A stretch of DNA of 64,000 nucleotides from assembly GCF_030145185.1 (NCBI RefSeq), contig NZ_JAQYWB010000008.1:1-64000 (forward strand), read 5' to 3'. Positions 53,244 to 60,718 of this stretch are shown one piece after another. A program made the translations under genes and the position numbers. Under the pieces are notes generated by a model that saw nothing but the letters and a program-made list of their open reading frames with translations, did not search any database and was not told the DNA's origin. Source of the DNA: Desulfoluna sp. GTDB taxonomy: Bacteria; Desulfobacterota; Desulfobacteria; Desulfobacterales; Desulfolunaceae. Position 1 is the first letter of the stretch. The number at the start of each line of letters is the position of its first letter.

Positions 53244-53939
53244 ATGGATCTCACCCATGACCTGCTGCCGACCATTCCGCTGTTCCGTTCCCTGGACACC
53301 GACAGCCTTGCGCGTATTGCCGCCGCCGTGAAACCTGTCACGCTTAAACCGGGAGAGGCGCTCTTTCGCAAAGGGGATGACGGCAACGAGATGTACATTA
53401 TTGAAGAGGGCGCCGTGAAGATCGTTCTGCCTTCCAGCGTGGGGGAAGAGATTATCCTGACCGTCTTGAGGGAGCCCTCTTTTTTTGGCACCATGTCGAT
53501 GTTTGATGGACAGAGCCGAAGCGCCGATGCCGTGGCCATGACCCCGAGCCGCCTACTGGTCCTTGAACGTGACTCCTTTATTCATATCCTCCAGGAAGAC
53601 GAACACGCCCTTCGCACTCTTTTGTGCGACCTCTCCTCCATGATTCGTAAAACAGACGACCTCCTGGAAGGTCTCTGTTTTTTCAGTATTTCCACCCGCC
53701 TTGCAAAATGTCTCTTGGAGTTGGCCGAACAGGCCTCAGATGGAAGTGACCATCCCGTGGAGATCGATCTTACCTTTACCCAGAAAGAGCTGGGTGAGAT
53801 GGTGGGGGCCACCCGGGAAAGCGTGAACCGCGAGCTCAAAAAATTTCGGGAAGAGGGCATTATTCATTTGAACCGGGGGATTATCACGATTTCCGACTGG
53901 GACGCACTTGAAGAACTCGCCATGCCCATCGATTTTTAA
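53244..53939 (+). CDS. Crp/Fnr family transcriptional regulator
   Basis: A 231-residue regulator: cyclic-nucleotide-binding beta-roll (about 20-125), dimerisation helix, and a Crp winged helix (about 160-225) with TFTQKELGEMVGATRESVNR as recognition region. It lacks the N-terminal FNR cysteines. In the phosphate-binding cassette, RSADAVA keeps the Arg-Ser pair, but the Glu of the GEL motif is replaced (FFGTMSMFDG), so cAMP binding is uncertain. It stands 100 bp after minE with its own GAGG site and is followed by a strong terminator. Confidence 0.9.
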   Translation: MDLTHDLLPTIPLFRSLDTDSLARIAAAVKPVTLKPGEALFRKGDDGNEMYIIEEGAVKIVLPSSVGEEIILTVLREPSFFGTMSMFDGQSRSADAVAMTPSRLLVLERDSFIHILQEDEHALRTLLCDLSSMIRKTDDLLEGLCFFSISTRLAKCLLELAEQASDGSDHPVEIDLTFTQKELGEMVGATRESVNRELKKFREEGIIHLNRGIITISDWDALEELAMPIDF

Positions 53940-54045
53940 ACAGAGGGCCATCCCAGAGAACGTATCGACCACTATAAAAAAGGTAACGGCTGAGTTCCTG
54001 ATAACGGAAAATGCTCGGGTGACGAGCTGAATTCCCGCGGAAACG

Positions 54046-54078
54046 AGTCCCCGGCAGCGCTGTCGGGGACTTTTTTTG
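54046..54078 (+). terminator. Intrinsic terminator after the Crp/Fnr gene
   Basis: Stem AGTCCCCGGCAG paired with CTGTCGGGGACT (one G-T pair), followed by seven T and more T-rich sequence. Confidence 0.9.
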
Positions 54079-54087
54079 TTTTTTTGG

Positions 54088-54185
54088 AACTATTCATCTT
54101 ATGCCTCCGGCGGCAAGGGTGGCGAAGCCACTTAGGCAAAAGTTTAGCCCCCGGCAGGGCCGCCGGAGGCACTATCTGAATAGTT
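54088..54185. repeat. GCCTCCGGCGGC repeat, composite palindromic copy
   Basis: The core 54103-54170 begins GCCTCCGGCGGCAAGG and ends GGGCCGCCGGAGGC. Its right half repeats 5043-5078. An outer inverted repeat AACTATTCA/TGAATAGTT (54088-54096, 54177-54185) encloses the core. The rest of the 356-bp gap to 54295 shows no gene. Confidence 0.75.
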
Positions 54186-54295
54186 ACAGATGATTATGGT
54201 ATGATTCCAGAGCCATGCTAAAATCAAAGGCGGATGTGATTACATCCGCGGGAGGCTTTTTTGGAAGCTGAACAGTCACTTTTTTTAGCACATTG

Positions 54296-55090
54296 CTATG
54301 GGGTTGTGGGGTGCGAGGGGACGGTGTGTTTGCTGAGGAGCGGGGAAAACTCGTTTCGGATGATGGCATCAAGTTTTTTCCCCACCTCAAGGCCAATATC
54401 GATGAATTCCGGGCCATAGAGTTTCCCGGTTTGGGATCGGAAGGTCTCTTTGATCCGTGCGATTCCCTCCAGGGCTCTGGGGTAGTGGGTCATGAACAGG
54501 GGCAGGGGGATTCGAGCGTAAGAGACCATATCCCAGACGGTATGCGCGAAATTGTCAGGACCCCACCGGAATTTATCGGCATCGTAGAGGGCGTCGGCCA
54601 GGCCTTGGGCGTCAGGTCCCATCGGACAGGGGGTCTCCTGGACTCGAAAGGCTTCATGACAGGCAATGGCAAAGGCAATTTCACCAATCTCTTTTTCGGG
54701 AAATCCCAGGAAATGAAGGGCTTTCCGGGCGTAGGTGGCCCCTTTTTCAGCGTGGTCTTTGTGTTTGCGCATGGTGTCGTGGAGGAGACCGGCACAGTGG
54801 GCTTTGAACATGATGTGATCGATCTGGGGACCCGGGGTATTTTTACCTTCCACGAAAACGATGGCACCGGCTTCGATGGCGACCTTCTGCGAGTGGGAGA
54901 GCCCATGCCCGAAGTCTTCATCAAGCTCGGCTTTCAGGTGGGACATGAGTTCCTTAAGCGGCTTGCTTTGTTCAAAAAGCCGGTGCGACCGTAACAGGGC
55001 ATCGGCTTCCTTTTTATAAAAAGCAGGCGCTGGGAGATCCCGCACCAGCTCCCTCGCCCTTTCCCGAATTTGTCGGTAGGTTTCATCCAT
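54296..55090 (-). CDS. HD-domain phosphohydrolase
   Basis: A protein of about 264 residues of the HD superfamily. The H...HD...D metal site is HGLSHSQKVAIEAGAI (first His), AHCAGLLHDTMR (HD about 122-123) and a later conserved HEAF, plus DADKFRWGPDNF. Such proteins hydrolyse nucleotides or phosphate esters; the substrate cannot be read here. The start is uncertain: ATG at 55090 (MDETYRQ) without a clear Shine-Dalgarno, or GTG at 55111. It converges with the Crp/Fnr gene and diverges from the DUF134 operon. Confidence 0.75.
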   Translation of the reverse strand: MDETYRQIRERARELVRDLPAPAFYKKEADALLRSHRLFEQSKPLKELMSHLKAELDEDFGHGLSHSQKVAIEAGAIVFVEGKNTPGPQIDHIMFKAHCAGLLHDTMRKHKDHAEKGATYARKALHFLGFPEKEIGEIAFAIACHEAFRVQETPCPMGPDAQGLADALYDADKFRWGPDNFAHTVWDMVSYARIPLPLFMTHYPRALEGIARIKETFRSQTGKLYGPEFIDIGLEVGKKLDAIIRNEFSPLLSKHTVPSHPTTP

Positions 55091-55270
55091 AGAAATAAGT
55101 GTACCACACACCGCCGGGGCTTGGGAATAGGGAAGCAGGGTCAGAAACTCCGTTCGGATGGATCGGTCTTCCTCCCTTTGTCTGGAAAATGGTTGAGTTA
55201 AATTTTAGCGTTTTATTTCGGGTGTTTTCGCTGTGAATAGGGGCCGGTCGGTTCTCTGCCAAAAAAAACG

Positions 55271-55299
55271 TTGACAGAGGGTTGGGCCTGGTCTAAATA
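55271..55299 (+). promoter_or_regulatory. Consensus-like promoter of the DUF134/Mrp operon
   Basis: TTGACA at 55271-55276 and TAAATA at 55294-55299 with a 17-bp spacer. The expected start site (about 55306) falls within the palindrome at 55305. Confidence 0.75.
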
Positions 55300-55304
55300 A
55301 CAGC

Positions 55305-55324
55305 TTATGAGCATATGCTCATAA
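55305..55324. promoter_or_regulatory. Perfect 20-bp palindromic operator
   Basis: TTATGAGCATATGCTCATAA has no mismatch and spans the predicted transcription start, 13 bp before the DUF134 start codon. This is the arrangement of an autoregulated repressor. The DUF134 protein, a small helix-turn-helix protein encoded immediately after, is the likely binder (inference). Confidence 0.75.
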
Positions 55325-55337
55325 CTCAGGAGGAATT

Positions 55338-55778
55338 ATGGTACGTCCGAAAAAAGAACGGGTGGTGGGAGTTTCCACCAGCCTCAGCTATTTCAAACCC
55401 GGGGGCATTCCCCTCTGGCAGCTGGAGGAGACCCTTCTCACCGTGGACGAACTGGAATCTCTGAGGCTCTGTGATCTGGAACAGCTTTCCCATGAAGAGG
55501 CGGGTCGATGTATGAATGTGTCTCGGGCCACTCTCGGACGTATTGTTCGCGAGGCACGGCGTAAAGTCGCCGATGCGCTGGTTCATGCCAAGGCGCTGCG
55601 CGTTGAGGGCGGTAACTATCGGATCACAGAGGAGATGCGCCTGTTTGTCTGCAGCGACTGCGGCAAAAGGTGGGTAGAACCCTATGGAACCGGTCGGCCC
55701 GATGGGTGTCCGGGGTGTGGAAGCATCCAATTTCACAGGGTATGGAAAGAAGAAGCCGAGTTCCCCGAATTCGAATGA
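55338..55778 (+). CDS. DUF134/UPF0251 family DNA-binding protein
   Basis: A 146-residue regulator. The N-terminal part shows the UPF0251 signature (RPKKERVV, YFKPGGIPLWQLEE, LTVDELESLRLCDLEQLSHE). A sigma-70 region-4-like helix-turn-helix (EEAGRCMNVSRATLGRIVRE, about 54-73) follows. The C terminus has a zinc-ribbon-like pair, CSDCG (about 109-113) and CPGCG (about 128-132). DUF134 genes commonly accompany NifX/Mrp-type iron-sulfur genes. AGGAGG precedes the ATG. It probably controls the four genes that follow through the palindrome at 55305. Confidence 0.88.
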   Translation: MVRPKKERVVGVSTSLSYFKPGGIPLWQLEETLLTVDELESLRLCDLEQLSHEEAGRCMNVSRATLGRIVREARRKVADALVHAKALRVEGGNYRITEEMRLFVCSDCGKRWVEPYGTGRPDGCPGCGSIQFHRVWKEEAEFPEFE

Positions 55779-55921
55779 TGCCGTGGTTACGTTTTTTTGA
55801 TCCCCAGGTCCGGCGCAGTACCGCGTGAATCTGTTTCAAAATGATTGTTGTCCGAGACATCTCTTCCCATATAAGGAGCTCCGGCGTTAAGATGAACCCG
55901 TAACACGGGGAAGTGAACGCC

Positions 55922-56770
55922 ATGATCATCACGGTAGCCAGCGGCAAAGGGGGCACGGGGAAAACCACCGTGGCCACCAACCTCGCCGTAGCCGTCGGAA
56001 AAGGGACCACCCTTCTCGACTGCGACGTGGAAGAGCCCAATGTCCATCTGTTTCTAGAACCCAAAAATCTTAGAAAAACACCCATCACCACCATGATTCC
56101 GGTGGTGGATCAGGATGCCTGCATTCAGTGTGGCGCCTGCAGTGAGTTGTGTCATTTTTCTGCCATCACGCTGGTGGCAGACGAATTGTACCTTTTTCCC
56201 AATATGTGCCATAGCTGTGGGGGCTGCGTCATGGTTTGCCCTGCCGGTGCTCTGACGGAAGGATCCCGTGAATTAGGGGAATTGGAGATTGGCCAGTGGA
56301 ACGATATTGAGCTGATCTCAGGGCGTCTCCGGGTCGGAGAGGCCATGAGCCCTCCCCTCATCGAGCGGGTTAAAGAAGCCGCCGAGGGACGGGAGCTGGT
56401 CATTGTGGACGCGCCTCCCGGAACCTCGTGTCCGGTGATCGCCGCCATGAACGGGACTCACTATGTGCTTTTGGTGACCGAACCCACTCCCTTCGGGCTT
56501 AACGACCTGAAGCTTGCCGTGGAGGCTGTGCGGGTTCTGGGCATGCCCTTTGGCATCGTGATTAACCGGGCCGATGCCGGTGATGATCGGGTCGTCCGGT
56601 ATGCAGAGGAAGAGGGCATCGAAATTCTGATGTCGATTCCTTACAGCCGAAAGGTGGCAGAGTATTACGCCCGGGGACGGCTTTTGGTGGAGGCGATGCC
56701 AGAGATGGCTGAGGCCTTTGGCGGCCTGGTCGAAAAAATACGGGCAGCCGTGGAAAGGGGGACGCGATGA
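55922..56770 (+). CDS. Ferredoxin-MinD/Mrp fusion ATPase, first of pair
   Basis: A protein of about 282 residues. The deviant Walker A ASGKGGTGKTTVATNLA lies at the N terminus. Two [4Fe-4S] clusters are inserted at about residues 63-105 (CIQCGACSELC and CHSCGGCVMVCPAGA), and the switch motif is VDAPPGTSCPV. This architecture is found in anaerobes beside NifX-like proteins and in the 'orange protein' (ORP) complex of Desulfovibrio. ATP-dependent metal-cluster handling is likely but unproven. The ATG at 55922 has a GGGGAAG upstream; a GTG at 55913 is possible. It overlaps the next gene by ATGA. Confidence 0.9.
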   Translation: MIITVASGKGGTGKTTVATNLAVAVGKGTTLLDCDVEEPNVHLFLEPKNLRKTPITTMIPVVDQDACIQCGACSELCHFSAITLVADELYLFPNMCHSCGGCVMVCPAGALTEGSRELGELEIGQWNDIELISGRLRVGEAMSPPLIERVKEAAEGRELVIVDAPPGTSCPVIAAMNGTHYVLLVTEPTPFGLNDLKLAVEAVRVLGMPFGIVINRADAGDDRVVRYAEEEGIEILMSIPYSRKVAEYYARGRLLVEAMPEMAEAFGGLVEKIRAAVERGTR

Positions 56771-57657
56771 AAGAGATTACCGTCTTGAGCGGCAAAGGGG
56801 GCACGGGCAAAACCACCGTGACCGCTTCCTTTGCGGCGCTTATCAGCAATCGGGTTCTGGTGGATGCGGATGTCGACGCCGCGAATCTTTATATGATTAC
56901 CCCCCACACCGTGAATTCGGAACATCCCTTCGAAGGAGGGAGTCTGCCGAAGATCGATATCCAGGCCTGCACCCATTGCGGCGACTGCATCACGCGGTGT
57001 CGATTCAACGCCCTGGAAAAAGGCCCTCGCCTGAACCGCATCGCCTGCGAAGGCTGCGGCGTGTGTGCCCATTTCTGCCCCGAAGGGGCTATTACCATGG
57101 AACCTCGGGTCTGTGGCACCTGGTTTAACTCCAGCACTGAAAATGGCCCTCTGGTCCATGCCCGTCTCGGAATTGCCGAAGAGAACTCCGGCCTGCTGGT
57201 CTCCCTGCTTCGCCGTGAGGCCCGTAAGCAGGTTGAAGCCACCGGAGCCGATTATATTCTCGTCGATGGCCCTCCAGGGATCGGTTGCCCGGTGATTGCC
57301 TCCACCACGGGATGCGACGCCGTGGTCGTGGTGACTGAGCCCACCGTCTCCGGGTTTCACGATTTAGAACGGGTGGCCGAGCTTGCCGCTTTCCTCAAGG
57401 TGCCGGTGATGCTCACCATCAACCGGTGGGATATTCATCCCATGATGGCGGAACGCATTCGGGCGTTTGCAAAGGAGAAGGGCATGCACCATGTGGGTGA
57501 CATCCCTGTAGACGAAGGAGTCACGGCGGCTATGGTGAAAGGGCAACCCCTGGTCACCTGCTCCGATGGCCCTGCCGCTACAGCCATTCGTGGTGTGTGG
57601 CAGCAGGTCGTCAATTTTCTCGATGATAAACACGGGCCATTTAAAATGGCTCTGTAA
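56767..57657 (+). CDS. Ferredoxin-MinD/Mrp fusion ATPase, second of pair
   Basis: A 296-residue paralogue of the preceding protein with the same layout: Walker A SGKGGTGKTTVTASFA, ferredoxin insert CTHCGDCITRC and CEGCGVCAHFCPEGA (about residues 62-105), and switch VDGPPGIGCPV. The pair probably forms a heterodimer, as MinD-type ATPases dimerise around ATP. It is coupled to the first gene by a 4-bp overlap and followed 17 bp later by a NifX-like gene. Confidence 0.9.
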   Translation: MKEITVLSGKGGTGKTTVTASFAALISNRVLVDADVDAANLYMITPHTVNSEHPFEGGSLPKIDIQACTHCGDCITRCRFNALEKGPRLNRIACEGCGVCAHFCPEGAITMEPRVCGTWFNSSTENGPLVHARLGIAEENSGLLVSLLRREARKQVEATGADYILVDGPPGIGCPVIASTTGCDAVVVVTEPTVSGFHDLERVAELAAFLKVPVMLTINRWDIHPMMAERIRAFAKEKGMHHVGDIPVDEGVTAAMVKGQPLVTCSDGPAATAIRGVWQQVVNFLDDKHGPFKMAL

Positions 57658-57674
57658 CCCAAGGAGAACTTTCA

Positions 57675-58037
57675 ATGAAGATTGCAGTGACAGCTACAGC
57701 AGCAGATTTTGACGCCCCCATGGATCTTCGATTCGGCCGTGCCGCTTGTTTTCTTGTGGTGGACACCGAGACCATGTCCTGGAGCGTAGTAGAAAATACC
57801 CAGAACTTGAATGCCGCCCAGGGTGCAGGGATCCAGGCAGGTAAAACCATCGTGGAAACCGGTTGTACCGCCATCATTACTGGCAATTGCGGTCCCAAGG
57901 CGTTTCGTATTCTCACCGGGGCCGGTATTAAAATTGTTACCGGGGCCAAGGGCAGTGCCCGTCAGGCCGTGGAGCAATACAAAGCCGGCGAGCTCCAGGA
58001 GTCCTCAGAAGCCAACGTTGAAGGGCACTGGATTTAG
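57675..58037 (+). CDS. NifX/NifB-type dinitrogenase cofactor-binding domain protein (ORP-like)
   Basis: A 120-residue single-domain protein of the Nitro_FeMo-Co family. LDLRFGRAACFLVVD-like sequence near the N terminus (MDLRFGRAACFLVVD, about residues 16-30) and TGNCGPKAF (about 74-82) are typical. Family members bind Fe-Mo-S or Mo-Cu-S clusters. AAGGAG precedes the ATG. With the two ATPases it resembles the orange-protein complex. No nif genes are present, so a role in nitrogenase assembly is not implied. Confidence 0.9.
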   Translation: MKIAVTATAADFDAPMDLRFGRAACFLVVDTETMSWSVVENTQNLNAAQGAGIQAGKTIVETGCTAIITGNCGPKAFRILTGAGIKIVTGAKGSARQAVEQYKAGELQESSEANVEGHWI

Positions 58038-58043
58038 TCGCCT

Positions 58044-58065
58044 GCCCCCCACCGCGGTGGGGGGC
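58044..58065 (+). other. Perfect 22-bp GC palindrome between the two NifX-like genes
   Basis: Arms GCCCCCCACCG and CGGTGGGGGGC are contiguous. There is no T run, so it is probably an mRNA-stabilising hairpin or differential-expression element rather than a terminator. Confidence 0.6.
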
Positions 58066-58117
58066 CTGACGTCCTCGTTTATACTCAGTGATCAAATAAT
58101 ATCCCAAGGAGAAAGAT

Positions 58118-58474
58118 ATGAAAATTGCCATTCCACTGGCCATGGGCCAGCTGACTGCACATTTCGGACATTGCCAGGAATTTGCCTTTGTGGCTGTTGC
58201 TGATGGAAAAGTTACCGGAACAGAGAAACTTGTTCCTCCTCCCCACGAGCCCGGCGTTCTGCCCAAGTGGCTGGCGGAGCACGGTGTCACCCACGTCATC
58301 GCCGGTGGCATGGGCGGCAGGGCTCAGGCGCTCTTCACCGAGAGCAATATCGCCGTGATTACCGGTGCTCCTGTGGAAGATCCTGAAGTGCTGGTGAAAG
58401 CCTGGCTTGCCAAATCCCTGGAGACGGGTGAGAACACCTGCGGTCACGATGAAAATCATATCTGTGACCACTGA
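58118..58474 (+). CDS. NifX-like protein with His/Cys metal-binding tail
   Basis: A 118-residue Nitro_FeMo-Co domain protein, shorter-looped than the previous one (AHFGHCQEFAFVAV, AGGMGGRAQALFTE). The last 16 residues are TGENTCGHDENHICDH: two cysteines and three histidines, a probable metal-binding tail absent from its neighbour. It may receive or deliver a metal to the cluster bound by its partner. AAGGAG precedes the start, and it is the last gene of the DUF134 operon before a clear terminator. Confidence 0.88.
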   Translation: MKIAIPLAMGQLTAHFGHCQEFAFVAVADGKVTGTEKLVPPPHEPGVLPKWLAEHGVTHVIAGGMGGRAQALFTESNIAVITGAPVEDPEVLVKAWLAKSLETGENTCGHDENHICDH

Positions 58475-58585
58475 TCCAGGCGCGAACCTGTTATCAGATT
58501 TTAGATAAGAAGTACGATAGCGTTCTGCGAGGGGCTTGATTCGCCTGTCCGTCCACTTGAAGATGAGAGCCCCCGCTGAACACGC

Positions 58586-58630
58586 AAAACCCCGCTTTTG
58601 AGAGGTCCCTCTCGGATGCGGGGTTTTTTT
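58586..58630 (+). terminator. Intrinsic terminator after the NifX-like genes
   Basis: Stem AAAACCCCGC/GCGGGGTTTT with an inner GAGAGG/CCTCTC hairpin, ending in a T run. Confidence 0.9.
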
Positions 58631-58644
58631 GTTGGGGGGCAGGC

Positions 58645-59244
58645 TTAGGAAAGATCCGCCTTCCGATCAATATCCCGCCAGGAGACGCAGCGGGTGTATG
58701 TGGGGCAGGGGGTGTCGGTCTGGTTCCAGGGCCGGTTGTAGAGAAAGGTAGGAACCTGCATGGCCTCTCCCAGGAAGGTGGCCATGGAGAGGGAATCCTC
58801 CACCGCCAGGGTGTAGGGGCGGCCTTTTATCTTGTCCAGGGTGAGAAAAGAGCCCTGGGACGGGTCGTGACGCCCGTACTTGTCGCAGATATCAAAACGA
58901 TCAAAGGGAATGTTTTCCCGGGTCAGCCAGGCCAGGGAGACCTCCCGGGTCTTGGGGGGGCGGCCGGTGACCACATGAAGGGGGTAGCCTGCCGTTTGCC
59001 AGGTGGTGAGGGTTTCCCTCACCCCCGGGACCGGGGAAAATCCCATGAGAACCTCCTCCTGGTGCACCACGTGAAACAGGTGCTCCAGCTGGGCCCGGGT
59101 CAGGCCGAACGAGTGGGAGAGGTCAAAGTGGGCGATCTCCTCATAGGTGGCGTCGATCCCGAACTCGCGTGTCACCAGGGCCGGGTAAGTCCGGGTGGTC
59201 TCGGAAATGACGTCATCGAGATCGATAAAAATAGGATGTTTCAT
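58645..59244 (-). CDS. HAD-superfamily phosphatase (5'-nucleotidase-like)
   Basis: A 199-residue HAD protein. Motif I is IFIDLDDV (Asp nucleophile and acid/base Asp at residues about 8 and 10), motif II is VVTGRPPKTRE, and the C-terminal acidic motif is LAVEDSLSMA. It resembles 5'(3')-deoxyribonucleotidase-like proteins with a small helical cap. The substrate is unknown. It lies 12 bp downstream of dapB on the same strand and is therefore probably co-transcribed. Confidence 0.82.
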   Translation of the reverse strand: MKHPIFIDLDDVISETTRTYPALVTREFGIDATYEEIAHFDLSHSFGLTRAQLEHLFHVVHQEEVLMGFSPVPGVRETLTTWQTAGYPLHVVTGRPPKTREVSLAWLTRENIPFDRFDICDKYGRHDPSQGSFLTLDKIKGRPYTLAVEDSLSMATFLGEAMQVPTFLYNRPWNQTDTPCPTYTRCVSWRDIDRKADLS

Positions 59245-59256
59245 GAAAGGATCCGT

Positions 59257-60081
59257 TTAGAGGTTTTTCATGACGTCGATCATGGAGAAACAGTGTCCTG
59301 AGATGCCCTGGTCGCGCTTTTTTTCGACGAAGGCGACGGCATCCAAGGTTCCTTCGGCGTAGATGTCGCGGCCGTTGATGTTGTGCGTGATGCCGAATTC
59401 AGAGCCGCCATCCGAGGCCTTTAATGTGTAGGTGTGCCAGCCGTGGCCGTCCAGGTGCTCTTCGGCAATGCCCATGGCCTTCTGGGCCTCGGGATCCCGG
59501 ACCTTGTCGATATCGGCCTCGGTGAAGTCCACACCGAGGAGGTTGAACTGGCGGATGATGGCCTTGGCGGTTCCGCTGGTGTCGGCTTTCCAGCTCTGGT
59601 GACTCTCTTTGACGCTCATCTCATAGCCGTTGAAAAGGCCGGGAAAGTTCTGGGCTCCGTATTCGATCATGGCCTGAAGACCGACGATCTGTTTGGCCAT
59701 GTTGGGGGCGATGACGGCCGGGATGTCAGAGTGATTGACTGCTTCACGGATTTGGTCCCGGTTGCCGCCGGTGGTGCCCATAACAAAGGGCAGTCCATTT
59801 TCGCAGTAGAAGGCGACGTTGGCATCCACGGCGGTGGGGTGGGTGTAATCCACGGTAATGAACGGGGCGTATTTTGCCTTGATTTTTTTGATTGCCTCGA
59901 AGCGTTCGTCCGGGGAGACCAGGGTGATGTCCGTGCCGTTTACCGGGATGCTTTTTTCTGTGCCGGGCCCGGTGAGGGAGAAGGGGATGACGGTGAACCG
60001 TTCGTCTTTCATGGCGTGGGCCAAAAGGGTGGTGGCCACCTTGCCGGGAACGCCGTTGATCATGATGTGGATGGGGGTCAT
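59257..60081 (-). CDS. dapB: 4-hydroxy-tetrahydrodipicolinate reductase (plant/Thermotoga-type)
   Basis: A 274-residue NAD(P)H-dependent reductase of the lysine/diaminopimelate pathway. The N-terminal Rossmann fold is IMINGVPGKVATTLLAHA. VDYTHPTAVDANVAFYCE and GTTGGNRDQI are the cofactor and active-site loops. The substrate-binding segment reads VKESHQSWKADTSGTAKAI, the variant typical of plant-like DapB, instead of the HHxxKxDAPSGTA form of E. coli. The ATG at 60081 gives normal length and has GAGG upstream. Product flux feeds peptidoglycan and lysine. Confidence 0.88.
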   Translation of the reverse strand: MTPIHIMINGVPGKVATTLLAHAMKDERFTVIPFSLTGPGTEKSIPVNGTDITLVSPDERFEAIKKIKAKYAPFITVDYTHPTAVDANVAFYCENGLPFVMGTTGGNRDQIREAVNHSDIPAVIAPNMAKQIVGLQAMIEYGAQNFPGLFNGYEMSVKESHQSWKADTSGTAKAIIRQFNLLGVDFTEADIDKVRDPEAQKAMGIAEEHLDGHGWHTYTLKASDGGSEFGITHNINGRDIYAEGTLDAVAFVEKKRDQGISGHCFSMIDVMKNL

Positions 60082-60197
60082 GGTGTCGCCTCGTCTGTTG
60101 TGGATTCGATGGGGTTGAAACACGCCTGTGGCATGTCCGAGGCCAACCTACCATATTTACCCCCCCGATTCAAAAATCAAAACAGCCTGCCGTCATG

Positions 60198-60232
60198 AAA
60201 AAAACCGCCCCTTTTGAAGGGCGGTTTTTTTA
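60198..60232 (-). terminator. Intrinsic terminator after the 60269 gene
   Basis: Stem AAACCGCCC/GGGCGGTTT, symmetrical and with T runs on both strands. Orientation suggests it ends the minus-strand gene at 60269. Confidence 0.85.
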
Positions 60233-60268
60233 AGGGGGCAGGGACGATCAGCCAGCTGACACGGCCTC

Positions 60269-60598
60269 TTATTTTATAACCACATAGACCGCTTCGTGTT
60301 TGTCATTGGCGTAGAGCTCCACCTTCGTCCCTTTTTTCAAAGCTTTCCGGTCGGTCTTGAGGCCCTCCCGGGTATACACGTTTATATTCGTGTGGAAGGG
60401 GTAGTCGGCATCGTTTACAACCACCCGCGTGGCTTCCACAAAATCAATCGCGCCGCTGTCCATGTAGAGAATGCCCGGCGGCAGGGTGACTTCATTGTAT
60501 AGCGCGGGGTTGAACGGTTCGGGCTTCTCTGCTGCGATGGCTGCCACCGTTGTGGCCAGAAGCAAGGCTCCCATAATGACGATGAGGTATCGTTTCAT
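60269..60598 (-). CDS. Small exported protein of unknown function
   Basis: A 109-residue protein with a signal peptide (MKRYLIVIMGALLLATTVAA, cleavage likely after AIAA at about 23) and a mature domain of about 85 residues rich in beta-strand pattern (RVVVNDADYPFHTNINVYTR, KKGTKVELYAND). No cysteines. It resembles small periplasmic PilY1- or pilus-adjacent proteins only by position. CAGGAGAG precedes the ATG. A G12/T9 homopolymer lies about 45 bp upstream of the start. Confidence 0.7.
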   Translation of the reverse strand: MKRYLIVIMGALLLATTVAAIAAEKPEPFNPALYNEVTLPPGILYMDSGAIDFVEATRVVVNDADYPFHTNINVYTREGLKTDRKALKKGTKVELYANDKHEAVYVVIK

Positions 60599-60641
60599 GT
60601 TTCTCTCCTGTGAGGGTTTGCGGCATGGGCCCTCCCCCTCC

Positions 60642-60662
60642 TTTTTTTTTGGGGGGGGGGGG
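60642..60662. repeat. Homopolymer T9-G12 tract
   Basis: Nine T followed by twelve G, 43-64 bp upstream of the start of the 60269 gene and just after the stop of the pilY1-like gene. Tracts of this length are prone to slippage. A rough hairpin with the neighbouring C-rich stretch might also serve as terminator for pilY1. Confidence 0.7.
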
Positions 60663-60718
60663 AGAGGGGCCGGGTTCCGTCCATCGGGGGGCGCCTGATG
60701 GACGGATTCCGGTGCCTG

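Noticed and set aside
57675-58474. Nitrogenase cofactor assembly genes
   Set aside because: The NifX-like domain alone is not diagnostic; no nifH, D, K, E, N or B is present, and the context is that of orange-protein/Mrp operons.
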